NCBI RefSeq assembly: GCF_900110815.1
Contig: NZ_FOIT01000001.1
Location: 169,910-233,909, forward strand
Origin: Aliicoccus persicus
GTDB lineage: Bacteria; Bacillota; Bacilli; Staphylococcales; Salinicoccaceae
DNA: 64,000 nucleotides
Reading direction: 5' to 3'
The notes beneath the pieces were generated by a model. That model was not told the DNA's origin, ran no database searches, and worked only from the letters and a program-made list of their open reading frames with translations. The first letter of the stretch is position 1. Each line of letters begins with the position of its first letter. Made by a program: the position numbers and the translations under genes. Shown here piece by piece: positions 8,940 to 17,488 of the stretch.

Positions 8940-10037
8940 ATGAGTTTTTTAAATCGATTAAAAAAGCGTTTTAGTTCAAATAAATCTGAGCAAGAACTCG
9001 AAAAATCGGGAGAAGACCAACAGGAAAAATTAGATGATGGTTTACTCAGTCTCGAAGAATTCGAGGAATGGGAACAAGAACAGATTGGTTATAAGTTTAA
9101 ACAAGGTTTAGAAAAATCACGCGAGAGATTCCAGACGGAAATCAATGCTTTGATGGCACAGTACCGTACGGTCGATGAAGATTTCTTCGAAGCTTTGGAA
9201 GAAATTTTAATCGGTGCCGATGTTGGATTTAATACGGTGATGGAACTGACGGATGAATTACGCCGTGAAGCTCAGTTAAAAAACATTACAGAAACGACTG
9301 AATTAAGAGAAACAATCATTGAAAAAATGGTTGAAATCTATAACCGCAATGATGCATTAGATGATGAGATGAATATGCAGGACGATGGATTAACGGTTAT
9401 TTTAGTCGTTGGTGTAAATGGTGTCGGTAAGACGACAAGTATCGGTAAACTGGCACATCGCTATGTCTCAGAAGGTAAATCTGTCATGCTTGCTGCTGGT
9501 GACACGTTCCGTGCAGGTGCAATTAATCAGCTTCAAATTTGGGGAGATCGTGTCGGTGCTGAAGTGATTAGGCAAGGTGAAGGAAGCGATCCAGCTGCAG
9601 TGATCTTTGATGCAGTTAATGCAGCGAAAAAACGCGGTGTTGACGTGTTGCTATGTGATACGGCAGGGCGTCTTCAAAATAAAGGAAACCTCATGAATGA
9701 GCTCTCTAAAATTAACAAGGTCATCTCACGTGTTATTCCTGATGCACCACATGAAACGTTGTTGACACTCGATGCGACGACGGGACAGAATGCATTGTCA
9801 CAAGCGAAATCATTTAAAGAAGTGACGAATGTCAGTGGGATTATTCTGTCGAAACTCGATGGTACTGCTAAAGGTGGTATCGTGCTCGCAATTAAAAATG
9901 AGCTTGGTATTCCTGTGAAGTTTGTTGGACTCGGTGAAAAGATGGATGACCTTCAAGAATTCCATGCAGAAAACTATGTATATGGTCTATTTGCTGATAT
10001 GGTTGACGCGGCAGAAGAAGAGGCTGAAACAGATTAA
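8940..10037 (+). CDS. ftsY: FtsY, signal recognition particle receptor
   Basis: A 365-residue SRP receptor GTPase that docks the SRP-ribosome complex at the membrane translocon. The first 60 residues are acidic and glutamate-rich (A domain). The NG domain has GVNGVGKTT (about 158), DTAGRLQ (about 240) and [10 protein letters not shown] (about 304). It lies four bases after smc and in the same cluster as its partner ffh, with ylxM between them. Confidence 0.96.
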   Translation: MSFLNRLKKRFSSNKSEQELEKSGEDQQEKLDDGLLSLEEFEEWEQEQIGYKFKQGLEKSRERFQTEINALMAQYRTVDEDFFEALEEILIGADVGFNTVMELTDELRREAQLKNITETTELRETIIEKMVEIYNRNDALDDEMNMQDDGLTVILVVGVNGVGKTTSIGKLAHRYVSEGKSVMLAAGDTFRAGAINQLQIWGDRVGAEVIRQGEGSDPAAVIFDAVNAAKKRGVDVLLCDTAGRLQNKGNLMNELSKINKVISRVIPDAPHETLLTLDATTGQNALSQAKSFKEVTNVSGIILSKLDGTAKGGIVLAIKNELGIPVKFVGLGEKMDDLQEFHAENYVYGLFADMVDAAEEEAETD

Positions 10038-10048
10038 GGAGAGAGCAT

Positions 10049-10375
10049 ATGCGTGATGAACTCGAACGCACGATGCGCATGAATTATCTGTATGATTTTT
10101 ATCATGAATTATTAACAGATAAACAACGCAATTATATAAAACTCTATTATTTAGAAGATTACGCACTGAGTGAAATTGCTGAAACGCTTGATGTAACACG
10201 TCAAGCCGTCTATGATAATTTAAAGCGCTCAAGGGACTCGCTCGAACATTACGAAGAGAACTTGGGTATGTATGAAGCTTTTGAAGCACGTACAGAAATT
10301 ATCGAGCAGTTAAAATCAAAAGTGCATGACGAAGAAGTATTAAAACTGATTGAACAGTTAGAGAAACTCGACTAG
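10049..10375 (+). CDS. ylxM: YlxM, UPF0122 helix-turn-helix protein next to ffh
   Basis: A 108-residue protein of the YlxM/UPF0122 family. A sigma-70 region-4-like helix-turn-helix is visible in [23 protein letters not shown] (about residues 42-64). The family is nearly always encoded directly before ffh; in streptococci it has been linked to SRP function. The ATG at 10049 follows AAGGAGAG. It is probably co-transcribed with ftsY and ffh. A DNA-binding role is possible but not shown by the sequence. Confidence 0.9.
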   Translation: MRDELERTMRMNYLYDFYHELLTDKQRNYIKLYYLEDYALSEIAETLDVTRQAVYDNLKRSRDSLEHYEENLGMYEAFEARTEIIEQLKSKVHDEEVLKLIEQLEKLD

Positions 10376-10387
10376 GAGGAAATGTAA

Positions 10388-11734
10388 ATGGCATTTGAAG
10401 GTTTAGGTGAACGCCTCCAAGCGACGATGGATCGCATCAAAGGTAAAGGTAAGGTCACTGAAGCAGATATTAAAGTGATGATGCGAGAAGTGCGCTTAGC
10501 ATTGCTTGAAGCAGACGTTAACTTTAAAGTCGTAAAGTCATTTGTAAACGACGTTAAAGAACGTGCACTCGGTCAAGATGTCATGACATCGTTAACACCG
10601 GGGCAACAGGTTATTAAAATTGTTAGAGATGAATTGACTGCATTGATGGGTGGAGAAAACTCGCGTATCAATCTATCAAATAAACCACCGACAGTCATCA
10701 TGATGGTCGGTTTACAAGGTGCGGGTAAAACGACGACGAGTGGTAAGCTTGCACTGCATTTAAGAAAAAAGCATAACAAGAAGCCATTGCTAGTTGCCGG
10801 GGACATTTATCGTCCTGCGGCGATTGATCAGCTTCAAACAGTCGGCAAACAAATCGATATTCCAGTATTTGATATGGGTGACAAAGTGTCGCCACAGGAG
10901 ATCGTAACGAACGCATTGCAACATGCACGAGATGAGCATTTGGATACGGTTATCATCGATACAGCGGGTCGTTTACATATCGATGAAACACTGATGAATG
11001 AGTTAAAAGAAGTTAAGGGAATTGCAAAACCAGATGAAATCATGCTCGTTGTCGATGCGATGACTGGGCAAGATGCGGTGAACGTTGCAGAAAGCTTTAA
11101 CGACTTGCTCGATATTACGGGTGTGACATTAACGAAGCTTGATGGGGATACACGTGGTGGTGCTGCACTATCAATTAGAAGTGTGACTGAAAAACCGATT
11201 AAGTTTGCCGGTATGAGTGAGAAGGTGGATGGACTTGAGCCGTTCCACCCTGATCGTATGGCACAGAGAATTTTAGGTATGGGTGATGTTTTATCTATAA
11301 TCGAAAAAGCTCAGGAAAATGTTGTACTTGAAGACCAAAAAGCATTACAGAAGAAAATTAAAGATCAATCATTTACATTAGAAGATTTCTTAAGCCAGAT
11401 GGATCAAGTAAAGACGCTCGGGCCACTTGATGAACTGATCAAAATGATGCCTGGTGCGAACAAAATCAAAGGTTTAGATAAGATGAAGATGAGTGGTAAA
11501 GAAATCGACCACGTCCAAGCAATCATCCGTTCCATGACGATGGAAGAGCGTGAGAATCCTGAAAAATTAAATGCCAGTCGCAAGAAAAGAATTGCTGCTG
11601 GTAGTGGACGCTCATTACAAGAAATCAATCGACTGTTAAAACAGTTTACTGAAATGAAGAAGATGATGAAGCAGATGACAGGCGGAAAAGGGAAGAAGAA
11701 AAATCCATTCGGTGGTATGGGATTACCATTTTAA
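10388..11734 (+). CDS. ffh: Ffh, signal recognition particle protein (SRP54)
   Basis: A 448-residue SRP54 GTPase that, with the 4.5S/6S RNA, binds signal sequences of nascent membrane and secreted proteins. The NG domain has GLQGAGKTTT (about 107), DTAGRL (about 191) and TKLDGDTRGG (about 248). The methionine-rich M domain (from about 300) contains runs such as MKKMMKQM and ends in a basic GGKGKKKNPFGG tail. The start follows AGGAGG. It is the last gene of the rnc-smc-ftsY-ylxM-ffh unit. Confidence 0.97.
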   Translation: MAFEGLGERLQATMDRIKGKGKVTEADIKVMMREVRLALLEADVNFKVVKSFVNDVKERALGQDVMTSLTPGQQVIKIVRDELTALMGGENSRINLSNKPPTVIMMVGLQGAGKTTTSGKLALHLRKKHNKKPLLVAGDIYRPAAIDQLQTVGKQIDIPVFDMGDKVSPQEIVTNALQHARDEHLDTVIIDTAGRLHIDETLMNELKEVKGIAKPDEIMLVVDAMTGQDAVNVAESFNDLLDITGVTLTKLDGDTRGGAALSIRSVTEKPIKFAGMSEKVDGLEPFHPDRMAQRILGMGDVLSIIEKAQENVVLEDQKALQKKIKDQSFTLEDFLSQMDQVKTLGPLDELIKMMPGANKIKGLDKMKMSGKEIDHVQAIIRSMTMEERENPEKLNASRKKRIAAGSGRSLQEINRLLKQFTEMKKMMKQMTGGKGKKKNPFGGMGLPF

Positions 11735-11742
11735 AAATAATT

Positions 11743-11785
11743 GAACTTTGTAAAGGTAAAAGACTTTACAGAGTTCTTTTTCTTT
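11743..11785 (+). terminator. Intrinsic terminator after ffh
   Basis: GAACTTTGTAAAG pairs with CTTTACAGAGTTC (one mismatch) around an 8-base loop, followed by TTTTTCTTT. The 3' arm doubles as part of the rpsP promoter. Confidence 0.8.
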
Positions 11786-11793
11786 GCTATAGT
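11765..11793 (+). promoter_or_regulatory. rpsP promoter embedded in the ffh terminator
   Basis: TTTACA (11765-11770) and TATAGT (11788-11793) are spaced by 17 bp. The -35 lies inside the 3' arm of the upstream terminator hairpin. Confidence 0.6.
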
Positions 11794-11830
11794 ATTAAAA
11801 GTGAAAAAGATTAGAGAGGAGTTTTTATAA

Positions 11831-12106
11831 ATGGCAGTTAAAATGAGATTAACACGTATGGGTTCTAAACGTAATCCGTTCTACCGTATCGTAGTTGCTG
11901 ATTCAAGAAGTCCACGTGATGGTCGTATTATCGAACAAGTGGGTACTTACAATCCTGTTTCTAAGGAAGAAGAGAACGTTAAACTTGATGAAGAAAAGGT
12001 ATTCGATTGGCTGAAAAAAGGCGCGAAGCCAAGTGATACAGTACGTAACATTCTTAGCAAACGTGGCATTATGGAAAAATACCATAATGACAAATACAGC
12101 AAATAG
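11831..12106 (+). CDS. rpsP: 30S ribosomal protein S16
   Basis: A 91-residue S16 with the conserved N-terminal [22 protein letters not shown] pattern, in part shown here as [16 protein letters not shown]. It binds 16S rRNA early in small-subunit assembly. GAGAGGAG precedes the ATG. It starts the ribosome-maturation group rpsP-khpA-rimM-trmD-rplS, and khpA follows after two bases. Confidence 0.96.
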   Translation: MAVKMRLTRMGSKRNPFYRIVVADSRSPRDGRIIEQVGTYNPVSKEEENVKLDEEKVFDWLKKGAKPSDTVRNILSKRGIMEKYHNDKYSK

Positions 12107-12108
12107 TT

Positions 12109-12336
12109 ATGAAAGAATTATTACAAACAATTCTTGAACCGATGCTGGATTATCCAGATGCGCTTGACATCGACGTTCATGAAACAAAGCATCATACGAC
12201 GCTTAAAGTAAATGTACATGAAGATGATATGGGACGTGTAATTGGTAAACGTGGTCGTGTAATTAAAGCAGTTCGCACAGTAATGTCGAATGCAAATCTC
12301 ACGAACATCAAGAAAGTGTTTGTTGAATTAGATTAA
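12109..12336 (+). CDS. khpA: KhpA, small KH-domain RNA-binding protein
   Basis: A 75-residue single KH domain with the loop GRVIGKRGRVIKAVR (the GxxG RNA-contact loop is GKRG). The family (KhpA/YlqC) pairs with KhpB/Jag in several Firmicutes and affects cell division and RNA binding. It follows rpsP by two bases, the usual place in Bacillus. YlqD, found after it in B. subtilis, is not present here. A hairpin terminator comes directly after the stop, so rimM may depend partly on read-through or another promoter. Confidence 0.9.
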   Translation: MKELLQTILEPMLDYPDALDIDVHETKHHTTLKVNVHEDDMGRVIGKRGRVIKAVRTVMSNANLTNIKKVFVELD

Positions 12337-12365
12337 GGCATACCGTTTTCGGTGTGTCTTTTTTC
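12337..12365 (+). terminator. Intrinsic terminator after khpA
   Basis: GGCATACC and GGTGTGTC form an 8-bp stem with two G-T pairs and a 6-base loop, followed by a run of six T. Its strength is moderate; it lies within a gene cluster and may act as an attenuator. Confidence 0.65.
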
Positions 12366-12383
12366 GATAGCACAAGGAGTTGA

Positions 12384-12881
12384 ATGCGCATGACAATAGT
12401 CATTGGTAAAGTTGTGAATTTCCACGGTGTAAAAGGTGAAGTGAAAATTCATAGCAGCTCAGATTTTATAGAAGATAGACTCGAAGTCGGAAACAAAATC
12501 TCGATAGATGAAACAGAATATACGATTAAATCGTATCGTCAGCATAAAGGCATACACTTGGTAACATTTGATGGTGTTTCAAACTTAAATCAGGTGGAGC
12601 ATTTAAAAGGTCATGATGTGTATCAAGAAGGCGATGCGATTGAAATGGCACTTGAAGAAGGTGAATATCATTTCAAAGATATCATCGGACTGCGTGTATT
12701 TACGATGGATGATCGAGAAATCGGTATGATAAGTGATATATTACAAACCGGTGCAAAAGATGTTTGGGTCATCACTGGAGATAAGGAATATATGATTCCG
12801 TACGTCGATGAATTTGTGAAAGATATTGATTTAGAAGCTGGAACAGTTCGCATATCACCAATCGAAGGGATGATCGAATGA
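12384..12881 (+). CDS. rimM: RimM, 16S rRNA maturation factor
   Basis: A 165-residue ribosome maturation factor that assists assembly of the 30S head around S19. The N-terminal [15 protein letters not shown] segment and C-terminal PRC-barrel (for example [14 protein letters not shown]) are characteristic. Two ATG codons compete: 12384 (4 bases after AAGGAG) and 12390 (10 bases after). The homologous part begins at TIVIGKVVN, so the difference is only two residues. The stop overlaps the trmD start (ATGA), indicating coupling. Confidence 0.93.
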   Translation: MRMTIVIGKVVNFHGVKGEVKIHSSSDFIEDRLEVGNKISIDETEYTIKSYRQHKGIHLVTFDGVSNLNQVEHLKGHDVYQEGDAIEMALEEGEYHFKDIIGLRVFTMDDREIGMISDILQTGAKDVWVITGDKEYMIPYVDEFVKDIDLEAGTVRISPIEGMIE

Positions 12882-13546
12882 ACATCCACTTCTTAACGCT
12901 GTTTCCAGAGATGTACACAGGTGTACTGGGCAGTTCAATCTTGGCTAGAGCGAAAGAAAAAGAAATTGTGGACTACAACCTAATTAATTTTAGAGATTAC
13001 TCAGGCAACAAACACAATAAGGTGGATGATTACCCTTATGGTGGTGGTGCAGGTATGGTATTAAAACCAGAGCCAATCTTTAATGCGATGGATGCACTAG
13101 AATTAAGTGACGATGCACGCGTTATATTGCTCTGTCCACAAGGTGCCCCTTTCAATCAGAAGAAGGCAGAAGAACTGAGTAAAGAACAAGAAATTGTCTT
13201 TATCTGTGGTCATTATGAAGGTTATGATGAGCGCATTAGAACACTTGTGACCGATGAAATTTCTATTGGGGATTACGTTCTAACAGGTGGAGAAGTCGCG
13301 AGCATGGCAATGACTGACGCAATTGTCCGTTTAATTCCTGGTGTTTTGAGCCGTGAAGAAAGTCATATCGAGGATTCATTTTCAACAGGTATGCTCGAGC
13401 ATCCACATTATACACGCCCGAGAGAATTCCGTGGAATGAAAGTGCCAGAAGTGTTGTTAAATGGTAATCATAAAGACATCGACGCATGGCGTTTAGAGGA
13501 GTCACTTAAGCGCACGAAAGAACGTCGTCCAGATTTATTAGAATAA
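12878..13546 (+). CDS. trmD: TrmD, tRNA (guanine-N1-)-methyltransferase
   Basis: A 222-residue SPOUT methyltransferase making m1G37 in tRNAs, which prevents +1 frameshifting. The trefoil-knot segments are clear: [24 protein letters not shown] and [10 protein letters not shown]. The protein is about 20 residues shorter than the roughly 243-245 residues usual in Bacillus and Staphylococcus; the missing part is the extreme C-terminal tail after RRPDLLE, and no frame change restores it. The core active site is complete. The start overlaps rimM. Confidence 0.94.
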   Translation: MNIHFLTLFPEMYTGVLGSSILARAKEKEIVDYNLINFRDYSGNKHNKVDDYPYGGGAGMVLKPEPIFNAMDALELSDDARVILLCPQGAPFNQKKAEELSKEQEIVFICGHYEGYDERIRTLVTDEISIGDYVLTGGEVASMAMTDAIVRLIPGVLSREESHIEDSFSTGMLEHPHYTRPREFRGMKVPEVLLNGNHKDIDAWRLEESLKRTKERRPDLLE

Positions 13547-13570
13547 AGTAAAATAATCGTTATAGACTGG

Positions 13571-13599
13571 TTGTTTTATGCGTGGTATTATGCTATTAT
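13571..13599 (+). promoter_or_regulatory. rplS promoter with extended -10
   Basis: TTGTTT (13571-13576) and TATTAT (13594-13599) are 17 bp apart, and TGC directly before the -10 gives an extended -10 element. Confidence 0.6.
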
Positions 13600-13607
13600 A
13601 TTTAAAT

Positions 13608-13668
13608 GTGTGAATACACAAATCACAATCATCCGCTGCTGTAAAAATGTTTGGCAAGAAGATTGAAT
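13608..13668 (+). ncRNA. Candidate L19 leader region of rplS
   Basis: The transcribed stretch between the rplS promoter and its ribosome binding site contains CATCCGCTGCTG and a TTTGGCAAG stretch. It is in the position of the L19 leader autoregulatory RNA known from Firmicutes. I could not fold it reliably by eye, so this is a position-based suggestion. Confidence 0.3.
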
Positions 13669-13681
13669 GGGAGAAGATTAT

Positions 13682-14029
13682 ATGTCACAAGAACTATTAA
13701 GAAACTTAACGAAAGATCAGTTAAAAACTGATTTACCAGATTTCAAACCTGGTGACACTGTACGTGTTCACGTAAGAATCAACGAGGGTACGCGTGAGCG
13801 TATTCAGGTGTTCGAAGGTGTTGTAATCAAACGTCGTGGTGGCGGGATTTCAGAAACATTTACAGTTCGTAAGATCTCTTACGGTGTAGGTGTTGAACGT
13901 ACATTCCCTGTACACTCACCGAAGCTAGAAAAAATCGATGTAACACGTCGTGGACGCGTACGTCGTGCGAAACTTTACTACTTACGTAACCTACGTGGTA
14001 AAGCTGCGCGTATTAGAGAAATTCGCTAA
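13682..14029 (+). CDS. rplS: 50S ribosomal protein L19
   Basis: A 115-residue L19, located at the subunit interface in the ribosome. The sequence has the typical [13 protein letters not shown] and [21 protein letters not shown] segments. The ATG at 13682 lies 8 bases after GGGAG. An in-frame ATG 15 bases upstream has no usable ribosome binding site and gives a non-homologous MGEDY prefix, so I rejected it. It has its own promoter, and a strong terminator follows. Confidence 0.96.
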   Translation: MSQELLRNLTKDQLKTDLPDFKPGDTVRVHVRINEGTRERIQVFEGVVIKRRGGGISETFTVRKISYGVGVERTFPVHSPKLEKIDVTRRGRVRRAKLYYLRNLRGKAARIREIR

Positions 14030-14049
14030 TTTAGCAATTACTCAACAGA

Positions 14050-14085
14050 AAGGCCGAAGAATCAGAAGATTCTTTGGCCTTTTTT
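14050..14085. terminator. Terminator between rplS and the convergent rocB-like gene
   Basis: AAGGCCGAAGAATC pairs with GATTCTTTGGCCTT through one G-T pair and a 4-base AGAA loop, followed on the + strand by T5. On the minus strand the hairpin is followed only by a weaker T-run, so it may serve both genes but mainly rplS. Confidence 0.85.
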
Positions 14086-15661
14086 ATTTTGAATAAAATT
14101 GTGACGTAATGTCATCGAGTAGCTTTGTTGTCGTTTCAAATGCATGTTTCTTGTGAAGACGTTCCGTGTACTTATGCGGATCTTTTCCAAATGGACCGAT
14201 ATTAATAAATGGTGTATTCAATTTCTTCATATCTTCATACGGAATATGATACGTTTTATCATAAACGGGTGTATTTTTCTTATAATCTGTAAATGATGCA
14301 TCATCATCCTTATAATCCACATAACTTAAATCAGAAATTCCATTGAAATAGTGCATCACTTTAACATCATCAACATGTGTTTTTGTTAATTTAATCAACT
14401 GTTCTATCAATGGATGATCTGTGTTATTCACGGCAGGATAGTACGGTGGTGCAAACATTGTTACGACTGCTGGAGTTAGTTCTTTCATACGTTGTAACAG
14501 ATTAGTGACGATATCAAATGACTGCTGACGCATATCTTTTAATTGTATTGATTCATGAAGAATCTCTTCTACAGTTGTTCTGCCTAGTTTTTCATATGCA
14601 TGATTTAACAATGCTTCGTACGTCAGTTTTTGGATATTTAACGAAGGATCTACACTAGATGCACGACAAGCCGCATTGTATTTCTCCATCATATCTTTTA
14701 TTGCATCATCTACAACTTGATTAAAAAGCGAAAATACTTCATTTGCTGAGCGTTTCATCGTGAATACATTGTAAACGGATGCAACGTGATGTGTCACTTG
14801 TGTATTGTAATCCAGCTTTAAATCATCTGATCGTAACGTAATTGGCAGTGGCGTTTGTTCACCAAATACCTCTTCATTAAAGTCTGTTTGATACTCCATA
14901 TGTGCATTTAGTGTACTTGCCATAAACAATGCATTGAGACCTTTTAGTGGCTCACCAACGTGTGTTTCAACACCGTAACTTAATGCGGCTGGCATAATCT
15001 TTCCGATGGAACCTGTATAAATGTAATAGTTAGGATCATTTGGTGTTTGCATAAAGCTCGGTTCACTATTTAAGATTAACGCATAGTTTAAATTTCTCTC
15101 TTTGCGAATTTTATTCAACACTGTAGTTGCTACTCGCATGCCTTTAGAATCAACTTCTTCATCTGGTACTGTTAGAAGTAAAATGTTAACTGGTAATTGT
15201 TCAACCGATGCCTTTTCAATCATGCGAATGTGCTGCCCTAATCCCATCTTCATATCCATCACACCACGACCAAACATATATTCATCTGAGTCGATGTCTT
15301 GCTGAACTTCTTCTGGGAAATCATTAAGAGTTTTATAAGTTTCAGTCAACGCATCAACGTCACGTGCGATGTGTTCATAAATGCCGAAGTCATTCGTATG
15401 TACCGTATCGTAGTGGGACATGATGACAAGTGTTTGTGCATTAGGGATGTCTGAATCATACAGCGCAGTTAAAACGCTTAAATCATCTCCGGCATCATGT
15501 AATTCTATATTTTTATCGTTTTCTTTAAAGTATTTCATTTGTAATAGTAAGTCTTTGATCTTGTGTGGAAACTGAATTTCTCCTTGGGTTCCACTGCGTG
15601 AATCAAGCGAGACAATGTACTTAATGAGCTGTTCTAATCCTTCAGGTGTTTGATATTTCAT
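14084..15661 (-). CDS. RocB-like M20 family metallopeptidase
   Basis: A 525-residue M20-type zinc hydrolase of the RocB (arginine utilisation) kind. SHYDTVH (metal ligand HxD), GRGVMDMKMG (metal Asp), and PDEEVDS (catalytic Glu pair) are all present, and a late HKKHAF can supply the last histidine. The true RocB substrate is not settled; amidohydrolase or peptidase action on a small N-acyl or peptide compound is likely. I use the ATG at 15661, directly downstream of GGAGGT, rather than an in-frame TTG that overlaps that site. It is the only minus-strand gene inside an otherwise co-directional block, between rplS and rbgA, which are neighbours in S. aureus. Confidence 0.8.
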   Translation of the reverse strand: MKYQTPEGLEQLIKYIVSLDSRSGTQGEIQFPHKIKDLLLQMKYFKENDKNIELHDAGDDLSVLTALYDSDIPNAQTLVIMSHYDTVHTNDFGIYEHIARDVDALTETYKTLNDFPEEVQQDIDSDEYMFGRGVMDMKMGLGQHIRMIEKASVEQLPVNILLLTVPDEEVDSKGMRVATTVLNKIRKERNLNYALILNSEPSFMQTPNDPNYYIYTGSIGKIMPAALSYGVETHVGEPLKGLNALFMASTLNAHMEYQTDFNEEVFGEQTPLPITLRSDDLKLDYNTQVTHHVASVYNVFTMKRSANEVFSLFNQVVDDAIKDMMEKYNAACRASSVDPSLNIQKLTYEALLNHAYEKLGRTTVEEILHESIQLKDMRQQSFDIVTNLLQRMKELTPAVVTMFAPPYYPAVNNTDHPLIEQLIKLTKTHVDDVKVMHYFNGISDLSYVDYKDDDASFTDYKKNTPVYDKTYHIPYEDMKKLNTPFINIGPFGKDPHKYTERLHKKHAFETTTKLLDDITSQFYSK

Positions 15662-15749
15662 TACGACCTCCAAATTGTATGTTTGTTAGAGCATTCGTTA
15701 TCATTATATATAAAATAACTGTATAATCATAAGTCTGAGAAAGCTAAAA

Positions 15750-15758
15750 TGCTATAAT
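15750..15758 (+). promoter_or_regulatory. Extended -10 promoter of rbgA
   Basis: TGCTATAAT is a consensus extended -10 about 31 bp before the rbgA ATG. No clear -35 is found at 17 bp, which is common with extended -10 promoters. Confidence 0.5.
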
Positions 15759-15789
15759 TTATACATTAAGTAATTAAGGAGGAACTCTA

Positions 15790-16653
15790 ATGAGTATCAA
15801 TTGGTTCCCAGGACATATGGCGAAAGCACGTCGCCAAATTGAAGAAATTTTAAAGAAAATAGATGTGGTGCTCGAAATTTTAGATGCACGTATTCCAGCA
15901 TCCAGTCATAATCCAATGCTCGATGAGGTTGTTAAAAATAAGCCGCGTATTATTTTACTCAACAAGAAGGATCTCGCTGACCCGGATGAGACAAACAAGT
16001 GGATTTCTTATTTTAAAAATGAAGGTCACCAAGTGTTGGCGCTAAACGGACGTGAGAGTAATCTGATTAAAAAAATCGAACCGCTTGCTGAAATTGCAAC
16101 TCAAGAATATTTTGATAAGCAGGCGGCAAAAGGTATTAATAAACGTGCCATTCGCGCAATGATTTTAGGTATTCCTAATGTCGGAAAATCAACGATTATC
16201 AATAACATCGCAGGTAAGAAACAGGCGATCACAGGTAACACGCCAGGCGTGACAAAAAAGCAGCAGTGGATCAAGGCTGGTCGTGATATGGAATTGTTAG
16301 ATACGCCGGGTATACTTTGGCCAAAGTTTGAAGATGAAGAAACGGGTCAGAAATTGAGCTTGACGGGTGCGATTAAAGATGCGGTTGTACCGCTTGATGA
16401 AGTTGCTATTTATACGCTTAAGTTTTTACAAGCAAATGATCTTGAACGATTGAATAAGTTCTATAATATCGATGTCGATAAAGAGAGTGATCCGATTGAA
16501 ATTTTCGATGCAATTGGTGCATCTCGAGGGCTGAAAATGCGTGGTAATTTAATCGATTATGAACAGGTGACGAACCGAGTCATCTATGATGTTAGAAATG
16601 GTAAAGTCGGCACGTATACGTTTGATCAGGTGAAGTTTCATGCGAACGATTAA
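15790..16653 (+). CDS. rbgA: RbgA (YlqF), ribosome biogenesis GTPase
   Basis: A 287-residue circularly permuted GTPase needed for late 50S assembly. The permuted order is visible: NKKDLAD (G4, about 58) precedes GIPNVGKST (G1, about 128) and DTPGILWP (G3, about 171). The N-terminus NWFPGHMAKA is characteristic of RbgA. AAGGAGG precedes the ATG. The stop overlaps the start of rnhB by 14 bases, the same arrangement as in Bacillus and Staphylococcus. Confidence 0.96.
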   Translation: MSINWFPGHMAKARRQIEEILKKIDVVLEILDARIPASSHNPMLDEVVKNKPRIILLNKKDLADPDETNKWISYFKNEGHQVLALNGRESNLIKKIEPLAEIATQEYFDKQAAKGINKRAIRAMILGIPNVGKSTIINNIAGKKQAITGNTPGVTKKQQWIKAGRDMELLDTPGILWPKFEDEETGQKLSLTGAIKDAVVPLDEVAIYTLKFLQANDLERLNKFYNIDVDKESDPIEIFDAIGASRGLKMRGNLIDYEQVTNRVIYDVRNGKVGTYTFDQVKFHAND

Positions 16654-17392
16654 AGCGATTGAACAGGATATTATACTCTGTGAAACTGTTGAAGATATAG
16701 AGGCGTTGAATCTTGATCAAGATACGCGTAAAGGTGTCTTGAAACTTGTTGATAGACAGCATAAGGTCATTGTTAAGAAGGCATTGCTAAGAGAAAAATT
16801 TGAAGCGATGCAAAGCTATGAGAGACAAACCGGCGTTTTGCAAGTGGCCGGTATTGATGAAGCTGGTCGCGGACCTATTGCGGGTGATGTGGTGGCTGCT
16901 GCGGTCATATTGAATCCTGGATTTGAATTACTTGGGCTCAATGACTCCAAACAGTTATCTGAAGTAAAGCGTTTTGAGTATCGTGAATACATCATGGAGA
17001 ATTCCGTCTATGGTATCGGCAAATGTAGTGCAGCGGAAATTGATTCGTTCAATATATACGAAGCGACGAAGATTGCGATGCAGCGAGCGGTATTTGCACT
17101 TTCTGTTACACCTGAACATCTGTTGATCGATGCCATGGAAATAGAGAGTGATGTACGTCAAACGAAAATTATAAAAGGGGATGCGAATTCTATATCTATT
17201 GCAGCAGCGTCAGTTTTAGCTAAAACTGAACGTGATTTGGATATGTTGAAGATGCATGAATTATATCCTATGTATGGATTTGATCAGCATAAAGGCTATG
17301 GTACAAAGGATCATATTGCAGCCCTGGAGATGTATGGTGCATCGCCAATTCATCGAAAAACGTTTGAACCTGTCGCATCCATTATAAATTAA
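16640..17392 (+). CDS. rnhB: Ribonuclease HII
   Basis: A 250-residue RNase HII that removes ribonucleotides misincorporated in DNA and RNA of RNA-DNA hybrids. The catalytic GIDEAGRGPIAG motif is at about residues 71-82; further acidic residues are in NDSKQLS and LLIDAMEI. An N-terminal helical extension of about 70 residues precedes the catalytic domain, as in other Firmicutes. Translation probably couples to rbgA through the 14-base overlap. Confidence 0.95.
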   Translation: MRTIKAIEQDIILCETVEDIEALNLDQDTRKGVLKLVDRQHKVIVKKALLREKFEAMQSYERQTGVLQVAGIDEAGRGPIAGDVVAAAVILNPGFELLGLNDSKQLSEVKRFEYREYIMENSVYGIGKCSAAEIDSFNIYEATKIAMQRAVFALSVTPEHLLIDAMEIESDVRQTKIIKGDANSISIAAASVLAKTERDLDMLKMHELYPMYGFDQHKGYGTKDHIAALEMYGASPIHRKTFEPVASIIN

Positions 17393-17419
17393 AACGATTA
17401 CATGAAATGAACGGTCATA

Positions 17420-17453
17420 GATTGTTTACAATCAATCCAACCTTACATATAAT
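17420..17453 (+). promoter_or_regulatory. sucCD promoter with overlapping dyad
   Basis: TTTACA (17425-17430) and TATAAT (17448-17453) are spaced by 17 bp, a strong sigma-A promoter. The -35 is embedded in an inverted repeat GATTGT-TT-ACAATC (17420-17433), and an imperfect CTTACAT/ATGTAGG dyad flanks the -10. These could be operator sites for metabolic control. Confidence 0.7.
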
Positions 17454-17488
17454 TGGAATGTAGGATATAAAAATCTAGGAGGATGAAC

